47,840 nt of DNA from Candidatus Hydrogenedentota bacterium. Lineage in GTDB: Bacteria; Hydrogenedentota; Hydrogenedentia; Hydrogenedentales; JAEUWI01. Below, piece by piece: positions 16,297 through 24,442 of this stretch (positions are counted from its first letter, which is position 1; the number at the start of each line of letters is the position of its first letter). The position numbers and the translations under genes were made by a program. The notes beneath the pieces are model-generated. The model did not search any database. It was given only the letters and a program-made list of their open reading frames with translations, and was not told the DNA's origin. Location of the stretch: assembly GCA_016182605.1 (NCBI GenBank), contig JACPGE010000112.1, forward strand, positions 1 to 47,840, given 5' to 3'.

Positions 16297-17550
16297 TTAC
16301 GTGCGAACCCGCTCGATGTCCGCGCCCACGCCCGCCAACCGCTCTTCGATGCGCTCGTAGCCGCGATCGATGTGATAGACCCGCGAGATCGCGGTTTCAC
16401 CCCGGCTCGCGGCGAGCCCCGCGATGACCAGCGCGGCGCTAGCGCGCAGATCCGACGCCATGACCGGCGCGCCGCTGATGGCCTTCACACCGCGCACAAT
16501 GGCAGCGTTGCCGTCGAGTCCGATGTCCGCGCCCATGCGGTTCAACTGCGCCAGCTGCATGAAGCGGTTTTCGAAGACCGTTTCCTTGATAATGCTCACC
16601 CCTTCCGCGCACGTCACCGCCGCCATGATCTGGGCCTGCAGGTCCGTGGCAAAGCCTGGATAGGGCAGGGTCGTAATATTCACCCCGCGCAGTCCGTTCG
16701 CCGCGTGCGCGCGGATGCGGCTGCCATGCACCTCCACCGTCGCTCCCATCTCCCGCAGCTTGTCGAGAAAGACCGGCAGGTGATCCGCGTTGGCGTTCAA
16801 CACCGTCACGTCGCCACGCGTCGCCACGCCCGCGGCGAGGAAGGTCCCCGCCTCAATACGATCGGGCATCACCACGTGTTCCGCGCCGCCGAGCGCATCG
16901 ACCCCCACAATGGTGATGAGGTCGGTGCCCGCGCCGGAGATCTGGGCGCCGAGCGCGTTCAGGAAACGCGCCAGGTCTTCGATCTCGGGTTCGCGCGCCA
17001 CGTTGGCAATGCGCGTGACCCCGGGGGTCATGCAGGCGGCCATGAGCAGATTCTCGGTCGCACCGACGCTGGGAAAGTCGAGAGAGACGTTTGCGCCCTG
17101 GAGCGGCCCCTCCGCCACCACATAACCGTCTTCTATGCGTATTTTGGCGCCGATCGCTTCGAGGCTCTTGAGATGGATGTCCACTGGCCGGCTGCCTATC
17201 GCGCAACCGCCCGGCAGAGAGACCCGCGCCTTGCCGAAGCGGGCCAGGAGCGGGCCCAGGACGAAGAACGAAGCGCGCATCCGCCGGACCAGGTCATATT
17301 CGGCTTCCGGCTTGTTCAGCCCGCCCGGGTCGAGGGTCATCGTGCGCCCGGTGAAGTCGATCTTCATGCCCATGTCCGAGAGAAGCTTGTCCATGGAGAA
17401 GACATCGTGCAGACACGGCACGTTGTGCAGAATGCACGGGGCTTCCGCCATCAGCGCGGCCGCCATGAGCGGCAGCACGGCGTTCTTGGCGCCCCGCACG
17501 TGAATCACACCATTCAACGGCTTGCCGCCGCGTATTAGAATCCTGTCCAC
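16297..17550 (-). CDS. murA: UDP-N-acetylglucosamine 1-carboxyvinyltransferase
   Basis: 417 residues from a GTG at 17548-17550 preceded by AGAGGAG. The frame stays open through the upstream secG region, but that part is a low-complexity shadow. It catalyses enolpyruvyl transfer from PEP to UDP-GlcNAc, the first committed step of peptidoglycan synthesis. Lys22-Asn23 lie in GAKNAVLP, and the active-site Cys116 lies in LPGGCAIGSRPVD (Cys-type, therefore expected to be fosfomycin-sensitive). MPDRIEAGTF and GYPGFATD-like regions are present (LPYPGFATDLQAQ). A terminator separates it from secG upstream; hisD follows 35 nt downstream. Confidence 0.96.
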   Translation of the reverse strand: MDRILIRGGKPLNGVIHVRGAKNAVLPLMAAALMAEAPCILHNVPCLHDVFSMDKLLSDMGMKIDFTGRTMTLDPGGLNKPEAEYDLVRRMRASFFVLGPLLARFGKARVSLPGGCAIGSRPVDIHLKSLEAIGAKIRIEDGYVVAEGPLQGANVSLDFPSVGATENLLMAACMTPGVTRIANVAREPEIEDLARFLNALGAQISGAGTDLITIVGVDALGGAEHVVMPDRIEAGTFLAAGVATRGDVTVLNANADHLPVFLDKLREMGATVEVHGSRIRAHAANGLRGVNITTLPYPGFATDLQAQIMAAVTCAEGVSIIKETVFENRFMQLAQLNRMGADIGLDGNAAIVRGVKAISGAPVMASDLRASAALVIAGLAASRGETAISRVYHIDRGYERIEERLAGVGADIERVRT

Positions 17551-17569
17551 TCCCGGCTCCTCTGTATTG

Positions 17570-17601
17570 AAAAAAGGCCCAAAGCCTGATGCTTTGGGCC
17601 T
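17570..17601 (-). terminator. Rho-independent terminator after secG
   Basis: Perfect 11-bp stem (17575-17585 with 17591-17601; AGGCCCAAAGC paired with GCTTTGGGCCT) and a 5-nt loop. On the minus strand it is followed by six T residues (17570-17575 read in reverse). It lies between the secG stop and the murA start, so murA expression depends on read-through or a promoter hidden in this short gap. Confidence 0.9.
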
Positions 17602-17632
17602 CCCTGAACTCGTACAACTTCTACGGCGCGCC

Positions 17633-18178
17633 TTATTGTGCGGGCGTGCTGGCGTCCGCCGGGGTTTCCGCCGCGGGCTGCACCACTTCCGCATCGGGAA
17701 TGGCGGCTTCCACGGGCGGCGTGGCCGCATCCGGCGCGGGCGCCGCAGGGGATTCCACCACGGTGACAGCGGGGGCTTCCCCAGGCGTTTCCGCAGGCGC
17801 CGCTGCCGGGGTGGCAGCAGCGTCGGGAATGGGCTGCCCACTGAGCAGGGCGTCGACGGCCGCGCTTGGGGCCGATTCGCTGGCTTCGAGCAATTCGGGC
17901 GCGGTACCGCGGCCCACCTTGCCGGAGAGCATCGACATGATCAGGGCGAGGAACATGAAGAGCCCCGCCATGGTATAGGTAATTTTCTGGGGGAGACTGC
18001 GCGCGGAGCGGGGGCCAAAGACGGCCTCAGAACCCGGGCCCGCGCCAAAGGCGCCCGCGAAGCCGACCCCTTTGCCCTTTTGCAGCAGCACCACGATGAT
18101 CAGACCAAGACAACTGGGGACGTACAAGAACATGATCAGCCACCAGAGGGTCGTCCAACTAAAAATCGCATCCAACAT
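17633..18178 (-). CDS. secG: Preprotein translocase subunit SecG with long Ala/Pro-rich tail
   Basis: 181 residues, against about 75-110 for typical SecG. The first 100 residues carry the family features: two membrane helices (about 11-33 and 67-86), the LLQKGKGVGFAGAFG loop and GSEAVFGPRSARSLPQKIT. The remaining 80 residues are a low-complexity Ala/Pro/Glu/Val tail (AATPAAAPAETPGEAPAV and similar) with no fold signature. SecG is the accessory subunit of the SecYEG channel in the inner membrane. It lies 51 nt downstream of tpiA, a common pairing (tpiA-secG), and is followed by a strong terminator. Confidence 0.93.
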   Translation of the reverse strand: MLDAIFSWTTLWWLIMFLYVPSCLGLIIVVLLQKGKGVGFAGAFGAGPGSEAVFGPRSARSLPQKITYTMAGLFMFLALIMSMLSGKVGRGTAPELLEASESAPSAAVDALLSGQPIPDAAATPAAAPAETPGEAPAVTVVESPAAPAPDAATPPVEAAIPDAEVVQPAAETPADASTPAQ

Positions 18179-18229
18179 TGCTCGCCTGTCCTCACGCCCA
18201 TTCGGGCAATTCCAACCTGGGCGGCCGAA

Positions 18230-19009
18230 TCAGACCGCCACGCCCGCCGCCGCTTTCACAATCGCGGCGAAACTGTCCGCCTTGAGGGCGGCTCCCCCAA
18301 CCAGGAAACCATCCACGTTGGGGTTCGCTATCAACTCGGCGGCATTGTCCGGTTTGGCACTGCCACCATACTGTATCCGCAGTGCATCCGCAATGGTTGC
18401 ACCGAAATGATCGGTTACCAGCTTGCGCACGAACGCGTGCGCGTCTTCCGCCTGTTGCGACGTCGCCGTTACGCCCGTGCCAATGGCCCACACCGGTTCG
18501 TAGGCAATCGCCGTGCCGGCGAAGCCCGCTGCGTCCAGCCCTTTCAGGCCCTCCACCACCTGGCGCGTCAGCACGGCATTCATCGTGCCGCCTTCGCGCT
18601 CTTCCAGGGTCTCGCCAATGCAGAACATGACCTTGAGACCGGCCTTGCGCGCGAAGTGCAATTTCTCATTCAGCAACGCGTCGCTCTCGTTAAAATACTG
18701 ACGCCGCTCGCTGTGGCCAATTATGGTCCACGTGCAGCCCACGTCCTGCAACATCTGGGGCGCTATCTCGCCGGTATATGCGCCATTGGCCTTCGTGTAG
18801 GCGTTCTGCGCACCGAGGGCGATATTCGAACCCTTCAGCGCCTGCGCCACGGGGTACAATGTCGTAAACGTCGGGCAAACAACCACTTCCACCGAATCCA
18901 GGCCCGCCACCGCCGGTTTCAACGCCTCCACCAGCGCCACGGCTTCCGCCGTGTGCAAGTTCATTTTCCAGTTGCCCGCAATAAGGGGCGTGCGCGATGT
19001 ACTGCTCAT
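18230..19009 (-). CDS. tpiA: Triosephosphate isomerase
   Basis: 259 residues from the ATG at 19007-19009; a TTG at 19022-19024 could add 5 residues. It interconverts dihydroxyacetone phosphate and glyceraldehyde-3-phosphate. Catalytic residues are all present: Lys in AGNWKMN, His in IIGHSERR, Glu in AYEPVWAIGTG. The phosphate-binding GGSAKPDNA and the C-terminal VGGAAL are also present. It is the first gene of a tpiA-secG unit. The upstream stretch to 19194 has no gene. Confidence 0.96.
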   Translation of the reverse strand: MSSTSRTPLIAGNWKMNLHTAEAVALVEALKPAVAGLDSVEVVVCPTFTTLYPVAQALKGSNIALGAQNAYTKANGAYTGEIAPQMLQDVGCTWTIIGHSERRQYFNESDALLNEKLHFARKAGLKVMFCIGETLEEREGGTMNAVLTRQVVEGLKGLDAAGFAGTAIAYEPVWAIGTGVTATSQQAEDAHAFVRKLVTDHFGATIADALRIQYGGSAKPDNAAELIANPNVDGFLVGGAALKADSFAAIVKAAAGVAV

Positions 19010-19194
19010 ACTACCATTCCCCAAGCGAATTCATGCTTTTGTCAAGGTTCAGGGGGAGATACGGAGCCCATAGCCTAGCATAGGACCGTTTCGGGAAACA
19101 ACTTGCAGCGCTTGGGCATGGGTCTGGACCCGGTCCTCCGCTTCCTTCCCCCGGACGCTCCAGAAGTGCACCAAAGCGCCTTACGGGGGGAAGC

Positions 19195-20310
19195 CTATGG
19201 GCCCGCGACCGGATAACCCTGCCACACATACTCCAGCGCTTCCGGCAGCAATTGTTCCTTCACCGCGCCTTCGCAGTGTTTCGCGTTGCGGGCGAAAACA
19301 AACTGATAGGGATAGCCTTTTTCCGCCAGCACCCGGGCCATATTTTCGTTGGCCACCACCCAATCGTGCATCTTGTCGGGCATGATGTTGGGGTTGTACA
19401 AGTCCCGATCGCCGACGTGCATCCATATGCGCAAGGGCTTGCGGGGGCTCTCTGGAATGAGGCGCTCGTGGAACTCCCACGCGCCGTGGGGCGTCTCGGG
19501 ATTGTGCGGCCATTGCTGGTTGACGAAAGTACCGGAGAAGGACAGGACCCGGCGGTACAGATCCGGGCGGTACCAGGCCATGATCAGCGCGCAAGACGCG
19601 CCAGAGCTGCACCCCATGGTCGCGCGGCCTTCGGGGTCCCGGGTCAGTTTCACCTGGCACTGCGCCTCCACGTACGGCAGCACTTCGGTCTCCACGAACT
19701 CCGCATACAGACCGGACATCGTGTCGTATTCCAGGCCCCGCTGGCTGCCCTGGGCATCGCCGCTGCCATTGCCGATGGAGATGGCAATCATCACCGGCAC
19801 ACGCTTCTGGGCGATGAGGTTGTCCAGTGCCGTCAAGAGCATGGCGTCGGGACCGTCTGCCCCGACAATGAAGGGCGCGGCCGTGCCGGGGACGTATTGC
19901 TGCGGAACGTAAACCGTCACCGTGCGCGTATACGGCGCGGGATGGCTGGTGGTGACGATCAGTTTCGCGGGATCCGTGGGGTCGACGGTGCCAAAGGTGC
20001 CCGGCTCCCGCGCGATACCGGGGTAGATTTTGCTGTCGGCCGAATGCATGACGAGATCATGAATGGCGCCCTGCGGCACACCCGCCTGCACGACCATTTC
20101 CGGCGCCGGGGCATGCGTCGGACCAATGATAAAGTTGCCGTCCACATCGGCGGGGGGCACCGCGCCATCCGGCAACTCCGTCGCGCTGACGTAACCGGGC
20201 GTATGCGGATCGCGAACCGGCGGCTCCGGGCCCGTTTGAGCGGCGGCGGCGGCGGGTATGAATGCAAAGAGGGTGATCAGAATCGCGACGTACAATCGGG
20301 GTGTATTCAA
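19195..20310 (-). CDS. Secreted esterase (enterochelin-esterase-like alpha/beta hydrolase)
   Basis: 371 residues if it starts at the TTG at 20308-20310, which follows GGGAGCC. That start gives a clean signal peptide (YVAILITLFAFIPAAAAAQ); an upstream in-frame ATG at 20358 would place 16 charged residues before it. The C-terminal domain is an esterase_D/Fes-like hydrolase with strands TVTVYVPQQY and VPVMIAISIGNG, the nucleophile motif GCSSGA, FSGTF, and a late His in NAKHCEG. The N-terminal 90 residues (PDGAVPPADVDGNFIIGPTH) match the region before the hydrolase in planctomycete-type esterases. It sits 44 nt after the DUF1080 gene on the same strand, and both are predicted secreted, suggesting joint polysaccharide or ester degradation. 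Confidence 0.82.
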   Translation of the reverse strand: MNTPRLYVAILITLFAFIPAAAAAQTGPEPPVRDPHTPGYVSATELPDGAVPPADVDGNFIIGPTHAPAPEMVVQAGVPQGAIHDLVMHSADSKIYPGIAREPGTFGTVDPTDPAKLIVTTSHPAPYTRTVTVYVPQQYVPGTAAPFIVGADGPDAMLLTALDNLIAQKRVPVMIAISIGNGSGDAQGSQRGLEYDTMSGLYAEFVETEVLPYVEAQCQVKLTRDPEGRATMGCSSGASCALIMAWYRPDLYRRVLSFSGTFVNQQWPHNPETPHGAWEFHERLIPESPRKPLRIWMHVGDRDLYNPNIMPDKMHDWVVANENMARVLAEKGYPYQFVFARNAKHCEGAVKEQLLPEALEYVWQGYPVAGP

Positions 20311-20354
20311 TGCCGGCTCCCTGTGGTTCCTGTGGGGGCACTTCCCATATGGAC

Positions 20355-21008
20355 TCAATCTTTCAGTTCCTTGACGCGAATGTTCCGGAAGTACACAACA
20401 TCATCGTGCCCCAGAAAGCCGATGCGGCCTGTGGGGCGCAGGAGGCCGGGGTGTTCTTTGCCGTCCACCGTGCCGTTTTTGCTGGCCTCGGCGATGTCCG
20501 CATCGACGATGACCTCGCCGTTCAGGGTGATCTTGATGTGATGGCCGTCTGCAATGATTTCTTCCTCGTTCCACTCACCCACGGGCTTCAAGTGTCCCGG
20601 CTTCGCGGGTACGACACCATAGACCGATCCGTGGTACTGGTAGTCATGGATGTCCTTGTACTTCTCGTTGGGGTCGTCCAGGATCTGAATCTCCATGGCG
20701 TCATACGAGGCGTGGGTGCCCGGTTCCACGCGGAGTCCGACACCATTGTTGCCGCCGGGCGTGAGCTTGAACTCGAAGCGGAAAACAAAGTTGGCGTAAT
20801 CCTTATCCGTGTAGAGGTTGCCGCCGGGCTTGCAGTACAACTCGCCGTTTTCCACAGCATAACCGGCGGTGTCGCCGGTCCACCCGGTGAGGTCTTTGCC
20901 GTTGAAGAGGGACGTGAAATCCGGTTCATCGGCGGCATGGGCGGGGGTCGGCGCACGAAGTGCCAGCAGCAGGGTGAGAAACAGGATACAGTGTGCGAAT
21001 CGCTTCAT
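20355..21008 (-). CDS. DUF1080 (3-keto-disaccharide hydrolase-type, LamG-like) secreted protein
   Basis: 217 residues from the ATG at 21006-21008, preceded by AAGGAG. A signal peptide (CILFLTLLLALRAPTPAHA) is followed by one DUF1080 domain: FTSLFNGKDLTGWTGD, YANFVFRFEFKL, GNNGVGLRV, a conserved YDAMEIQILDD, GSVYGVVPAK, HHIKITLNGEVI and GRIGFLGHDDVVYFRNIRV. The family is abundant in planctomycete-like genomes. Some members hydrolyse 3-keto-glycosides, others are probably carbohydrate-binding. It precedes the secreted esterase by 44 nt, probably in one operon. Confidence 0.9.
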   Translation of the reverse strand: MKRFAHCILFLTLLLALRAPTPAHAADEPDFTSLFNGKDLTGWTGDTAGYAVENGELYCKPGGNLYTDKDYANFVFRFEFKLTPGGNNGVGLRVEPGTHASYDAMEIQILDDPNEKYKDIHDYQYHGSVYGVVPAKPGHLKPVGEWNEEEIIADGHHIKITLNGEVIVDADIAEASKNGTVDGKEHPGLLRPTGRIGFLGHDDVVYFRNIRVKELKD

Positions 21009-21095
21009 TGGAGGCTCCTTTGGGCGCGCACGGCGCGGCCCGGGGGACAGGGTATCGGGCGGCGCGAGCGGGATCAAGCGCGGCGTGGAGAAAGA

Positions 21096-21842
21096 AAAGG
21101 ACGAAAAAGACCGAAGGGACCTAAATGAATAACGTCTTGCCAGGTGGCTACGAATGCTTAACTGTGATCTTCGCGTGGTTTGTTTCGCGCGTTGAGGCGC
21201 GCACGGGTCATGCGCTCGCGGAGGCCGCCCTGTTCAAGAAAGTCTCGCTCCAGCTTGCGTAACTGCTGATCGAGCAGATACGTAGTCACCTTGATCAATC
21301 CGATAATCACGTTGGCGCAGATCGCGGGATCAGGGTGCTCTATGCCCTTGCGAAAGGTTTCGTAATTCGCGCCGGGTTGGCGATTCAGTTGCCGCAGGCG
21401 CTCTGTGTAGGGGTGATCGCGTGTCCACTCTTCCAACTTGCGGCCACGGAGGAAATCACGGTAGTCGGCAAGCAATTCCTCCAGGCTGGCTCTGGCAACA
21501 TTGGTCAGCTTAATCTCCATCTCTTTGGAGGTGCCCGAAGCCTGGCTGCCCTCGATGATGTTTTGTTTGCCAGAGCGTGCCGCCTGAATCATCTGATCGC
21601 GCGTGCGATCGCGCTTGTCAACGAAGCGATCACCGAAGTAGACCGTGGCATCAAACACGATCTCGGCTTTCTGATACGAAAGCAGGCTGGCATAACCGCC
21701 GTGGGGAGGAAGAAAACCTTCGGCCATTTATGCGCTCCCGGACTAGAACCAAAGTGAGCTCAGAGACCAAAAGCTCAAATGCGATCCGCGGATACTGCGG
21801 CCCTTTCCACCGTTTAGGTCACTTTCGTCCTTTGGGTCCTTT
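21096..21842. mobile_element. Four-helix-bundle gene enclosed by imperfect inverted repeats
   Basis: Sequence 21096-21127 (AAAGGACGAAAAAGACC then GAAGGGACCTAAATG) matches the reverse complement of 21811-21842 at 25 of 32 positions. Between them lies one gene of the rRNA-intervening-sequence/four-helix-bundle type, a group known for scattered, horizontally moved occurrence. Both repeats are purine-rich GGAC-AAA strings, unlike the surrounding DNA. I read the 747 bp as a candidate mobile unit; no transposase is included. Confidence 0.45.
21158..21727 (-). CDS. Four-helix-bundle suffix-domain protein (S23/IVP-like)
   Basis: 189 residues, preceded by GGGAG. It carries the family block RTRDQMIQAARSGKQNIIEG, then ASGTSKEMEIKLTNVARAS and a helical C-terminal part (ANVIIGLIKVTTYLLDQQL) typical of the four-helix-bundle suffix family. 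Related S23 proteins are encoded in intervening sequences of 23S rRNA genes, but many copies, like this one, are far from rRNA. No enzymatic residues are known and the function is unclear. It is flanked on both sides by inverted GGAC/AAA repeats (see the enclosing element). Confidence 0.85.
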   Translation of the reverse strand: MAEGFLPPHGGYASLLSYQKAEIVFDATVYFGDRFVDKRDRTRDQMIQAARSGKQNIIEGSQASGTSKEMEIKLTNVARASLEELLADYRDFLRGRKLEEWTRDHPYTERLRQLNRQPGANYETFRKGIEHPDPAICANVIIGLIKVTTYLLDQQLRKLERDFLEQGGLRERMTRARLNARNKPREDHS

Positions 21843-21878
21843 GCCTTTGATTTCTGTTCGTTACGGCCACCCGGCCTC

Positions 21879-23108
21879 TTAAGCGGTGCTCACTTCGATC
21901 CGGTTCCGGCCGCCGTCTTTTGCCCGATACAGGGCGGCGTCGGCCATCTTGATGAGATTCGTGGCCGTCACGCCTTCGGCGTTCGGGTCCATCGCGACGC
22001 CCACGCCAACGCTGACCGTCACCTGGATCTGCACGTCTGCGACGTGCACCGGGGAGGAGGCCACCTGATTCAAATAACGATCCGCGGTTGCCTCCACGCG
22101 GCTAAGGTCTGAGGTGGACAAGATCACGAGAAACTCTTCGCCGCCGTAACGGCCCACAGAGTCCTCTTTTCTCGACGCCTCCGCAAGCCGTGCGGCAACC
22201 GCCCGGAGCACGTCGTCCCCCGCGAGGTGCCCGAAGCTGTCGTTGATCTGTTTGAACCTGTCGACGTCTGCCATGATGACCGCGATGCCGCGCTGTGCGC
22301 GCTTTGCACGGGCCAGTTCTTTTTCCAGCAATTCCAGGATGGCGCCGCGGTTCCAGAGTTTGGTGAGCCCGTCATGCGTTGCCTGATGCGCGAGAGCGTT
22401 CCGGGCCTCCATCAGATCGTGGTTGAGGTTGTAGAGATCTTCATAGAGCCTGCTCTTTTCGACAATCATGGCGATCTGGCTGGCAACGCGGCAGAACAGG
22501 TGCTGGTGCATGTCTTTGTAGGTGTTTTTTTCATTGCTGGAGAAAAAGAGGAAGCCGACGGCCTTCCCGAGTGCGAAGAGCGGGCAGGTGAGACTGGAGC
22601 GGATGCCCTCGGCCAGGATCAGCTTGGTGGCTGCCGATTCCGGGTGCGCGGCGAGGTGCGCTTCGAGATCGTTGATGACCCGGGGTTCACCGGTCTGCAG
22701 GATACGTTCGAGACTGCTCCCCTTCAGGGGTTGGGCATAGCCGTTTCCGATCTGAATACTGGCGGAGTCCGAGCGGGACCAGTGGGCGCGCAAGACCTTG
22801 CCATCATCTTCGATCAAGGAGAAGCCCATGCGGTCATAGGGAATAACCGGCCTGAAATTTTCGTACACGTAGTCGAGGACATCGTTGATGAACACGCCTT
22901 GATTGATCTGGGCGGTGATGTCCAGCAGACGGCCATGGTCCTGGTACCATCGATCCATGACTTGGGCCAAGTCGTAGAGCGCCTTGCCGAGCTGTCCCAG
23001 GGGATCCGGGCCATCGTCCGTCTCCATCACGTGGAACTGAAGGCGCTGCATCGCAATGACGTATTCGGTGTACTTGTTAATCCGCGGATCGTTTATACAG
23101 TCGCACAT
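21879..23108 (-). CDS. GAF-GGDEF diguanylate cyclase
   Basis: 409 residues from the ATG at 23106-23108, with CAGGG six bases upstream; the frame is open for another 24 codons. A helical N-terminus (1-62) is followed by a GAF domain (about 65-222) that senses an unknown ligand, and a GGDEF domain (about 240-409). The active site is GGEEF (322-326), which is compatible with activity. The allosteric c-di-GMP inhibitory site RxxD is present as RKED (313-316), five residues upstream. HDGLTKLWNR, DVDRFKQINDSFGH and a late ALYRAKDGGRNRI match the domain. No membrane helix is present, so it is cytoplasmic. It is transcribed away from the SDR gene at 23304. Confidence 0.93.
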   Translation of the reverse strand: MCDCINDPRINKYTEYVIAMQRLQFHVMETDDGPDPLGQLGKALYDLAQVMDRWYQDHGRLLDITAQINQGVFINDVLDYVYENFRPVIPYDRMGFSLIEDDGKVLRAHWSRSDSASIQIGNGYAQPLKGSSLERILQTGEPRVINDLEAHLAAHPESAATKLILAEGIRSSLTCPLFALGKAVGFLFFSSNEKNTYKDMHQHLFCRVASQIAMIVEKSRLYEDLYNLNHDLMEARNALAHQATHDGLTKLWNRGAILELLEKELARAKRAQRGIAVIMADVDRFKQINDSFGHLAGDDVLRAVAARLAEASRKEDSVGRYGGEEFLVILSTSDLSRVEATADRYLNQVASSPVHVADVQIQVTVSVGVGVAMDPNAEGVTATNLIKMADAALYRAKDGGRNRIEVSTA

Positions 23109-23168
23109 AGTAGACCCTGCATCGAGATTTCCCCTCGCCAATCGGCGTCTGATGCTGTTCCCAGACGC

Positions 23169-23174
23169 AGTATA
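23169..23174 (-). promoter_or_regulatory. -10 box upstream of the diguanylate cyclase
   Basis: TATACT on the minus strand, about 60 nt before the ATG at 23108. The -35 region is weak (AACAGA at suitable spacing), so activation by another factor is possible. Confidence 0.35.
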
Positions 23175-23258
23175 ACGCAAGCCGGCCGGTTTCTGTTACC
23201 CGTCCCGATCCGCTGGTCCGGCCTGGCGGAGCCTCTTCCCCTTTTCCCGGGATTGCGC

Positions 23259-23264
23259 TATAGT
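23259..23264 (+). promoter_or_regulatory. -10 box upstream of the SDR gene
   Basis: TATAGT on the plus strand about 40 nt before the ATG at 23304, preceded by GATTGCGC, a context similar to the -10 regions at 24400, 41021 and 43677. No clear -35. Confidence 0.35.
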
Positions 23265-23303
23265 GGCAGCACCCTCGAAACCCCAGGCCAGGAGCAAGAC
23301 CCC

Positions 23304-24107
23304 ATGAGCATCGCAAGCAAATATCCCGGCGCCGCATTGATCACGGGCGCGTCGGTGGGCATTGGCGCCTGTTTCGCGCAGCGGCTCGCCGCAGACAAAA
23401 TGGACCTCGTTCTTGTGGCGCGCAGCGAGGACAAGCTGGAGGCGCTGGCGGGAAAACTCCGGCAGCAACACGGCATCAAGGCCGTGGTGGCGCCGCAGGA
23501 TCTGTCCGCGCCGGACGCCGCGGCGCGGGTGAAGGAAGCGGTGGACGCCTCCGGGCTGGAGGTGAGCCTGCTCATCAACAATGCGGGCTTCGGCAGTTGG
23601 GGCAAGTTCCAGGAATTGCCGCTGGAGGAGGAACTTCGCATGGTGGAGTTGAACTGCCGCACGCCCGTTGCCATGACGGGGCTTTTTCTGCCGGCCATGC
23701 TGGAGCGGCGGAATGGCGCACTCATCTTTCTCGGCAGTTCCGCCTCTTTTCAGCCGTGTCCCTTCTTTGCGACTTATGGCGCTACCAAGGCCTTCAACCT
23801 CATGTATGGCGAAGCCCTCTGGCACGAACTTAAAGGTACGGGCGTGGATTGTACCGTCATCTGTCCGGGCTACACGAAAACGGAGTTCCAGCCACGTGCG
23901 GGCATCAACATGGCGCCGCCGATGGGCCTGTGGGCGACGCCGGAGGCCGTGGTGGACACCTGCTTCCGCAGCCTGGGCCGGCGCCCCTCCGTCGTGCACG
24001 CCTGGTACAACGCCGTGGGCGCGCTGGCGCCGCGTTTCTTTCCGAGGGGCATGACGGCCGCGCTGGCCGGCAACATGATGGATCCCGCGAAGCACCGGAA
24101 GAGTTAG
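23304..24107 (+). CDS. Short-chain dehydrogenase/reductase (DltE/YqjQ type)
   Basis: 267 residues from the ATG at 23304, which follows AGGAG. The frame is open far upstream, but that part lies antisense to the diguanylate cyclase. Classical SDR: TGASVGIG (nucleotide-binding Gly-rich loop), NNAGFGSWG, catalytic Ser in GSSASFQ, and the Tyr-Lys pair in ATYGATKAF. The Arg after the second strand (VARSEDKL) favours NADP(H). The C-terminal region (VVDTCFRSLGRRPSVVHAWYNAVGALAPRFFPR) resembles the DltE-like subgroup. Substrate unknown. It appears to be a single-gene unit. Confidence 0.9.
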   Translation: MSIASKYPGAALITGASVGIGACFAQRLAADKMDLVLVARSEDKLEALAGKLRQQHGIKAVVAPQDLSAPDAAARVKEAVDASGLEVSLLINNAGFGSWGKFQELPLEEELRMVELNCRTPVAMTGLFLPAMLERRNGALIFLGSSASFQPCPFFATYGATKAFNLMYGEALWHELKGTGVDCTVICPGYTKTEFQPRAGINMAPPMGLWATPEAVVDTCFRSLGRRPSVVHAWYNAVGALAPRFFPRGMTAALAGNMMDPAKHRKS

Positions 24108-24375
24108 CCCGGATAAATCACGGGATCCAAACGATGTAGTCGTAACACCCATTCATACATATCGTTGTTCCAACTTCAAGCTTGGAAATAACAAACAGCC
24201 CGTGATTTAGCCTGCCCGGTGAACGCCAGCACCATCGCCACGCTGAGCATATTTCACCACCTTCCAAGTCGAACTCGTTGCCAAGAAACCTTGACGTGGT
24301 GAAATATGCGGGTTAGCCGCGAAGTACCGCATGCGCAAGGACCCAGGGGAATGGGGCGACCTACAATCGTCGAAG
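24108..24375. repeat. Intergenic region with two perfect inverted repeats
   Basis: Two long hairpin candidates are present. The first is TAAATCACGGG at 24114-24124 with its exact complement at 24199-24209 (11 bp). The second is GCATATTTCACCAC at 24247-24260 with its exact complement at 24296-24309 (14 bp, 35-nt spacer). Neither is followed by a clear T-run. The first arm begins just after the SDR stop. The composition is more AT-rich than the flanking genes. It could be an insertion-sequence remnant, a MITE or a structured transcript. No gene is supported. Confidence 0.5.
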
Positions 24376-24405
24376 TGGCAGCAAATGGGCCGGATTGGGT
24401 ATACT
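24376..24405 (+). promoter_or_regulatory. Putative promoter of proA
   Basis: A good -10 box TATACT (24400-24405) preceded by GATTGGG; the -35 candidate TGGCAG (24376-24381, 18-nt spacing) is poor. The start codon at 24443 follows after 37 nt with AAAGGA as ribosome binding site. Confidence 0.4.
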
Positions 24406-24442
24406 TTGTGGCTCAACCGGTGTCTTCCGTAAAGGACCTATC

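Noticed and set aside
17551-17841. N-terminal extension of MurA rich in Arg and Pro
   Set aside because: It runs through the terminator and the secG tail in another frame; MurA starts at the GTG with AGAGGAG and then has normal length and Lys22 numbering.
22227-23303. Long N-terminal extension of the SDR at 23304
   Set aside because: It is the antisense shadow of the diguanylate cyclase; the SDR starts with AGGAG-ATG and the standard TGASVGIG position.
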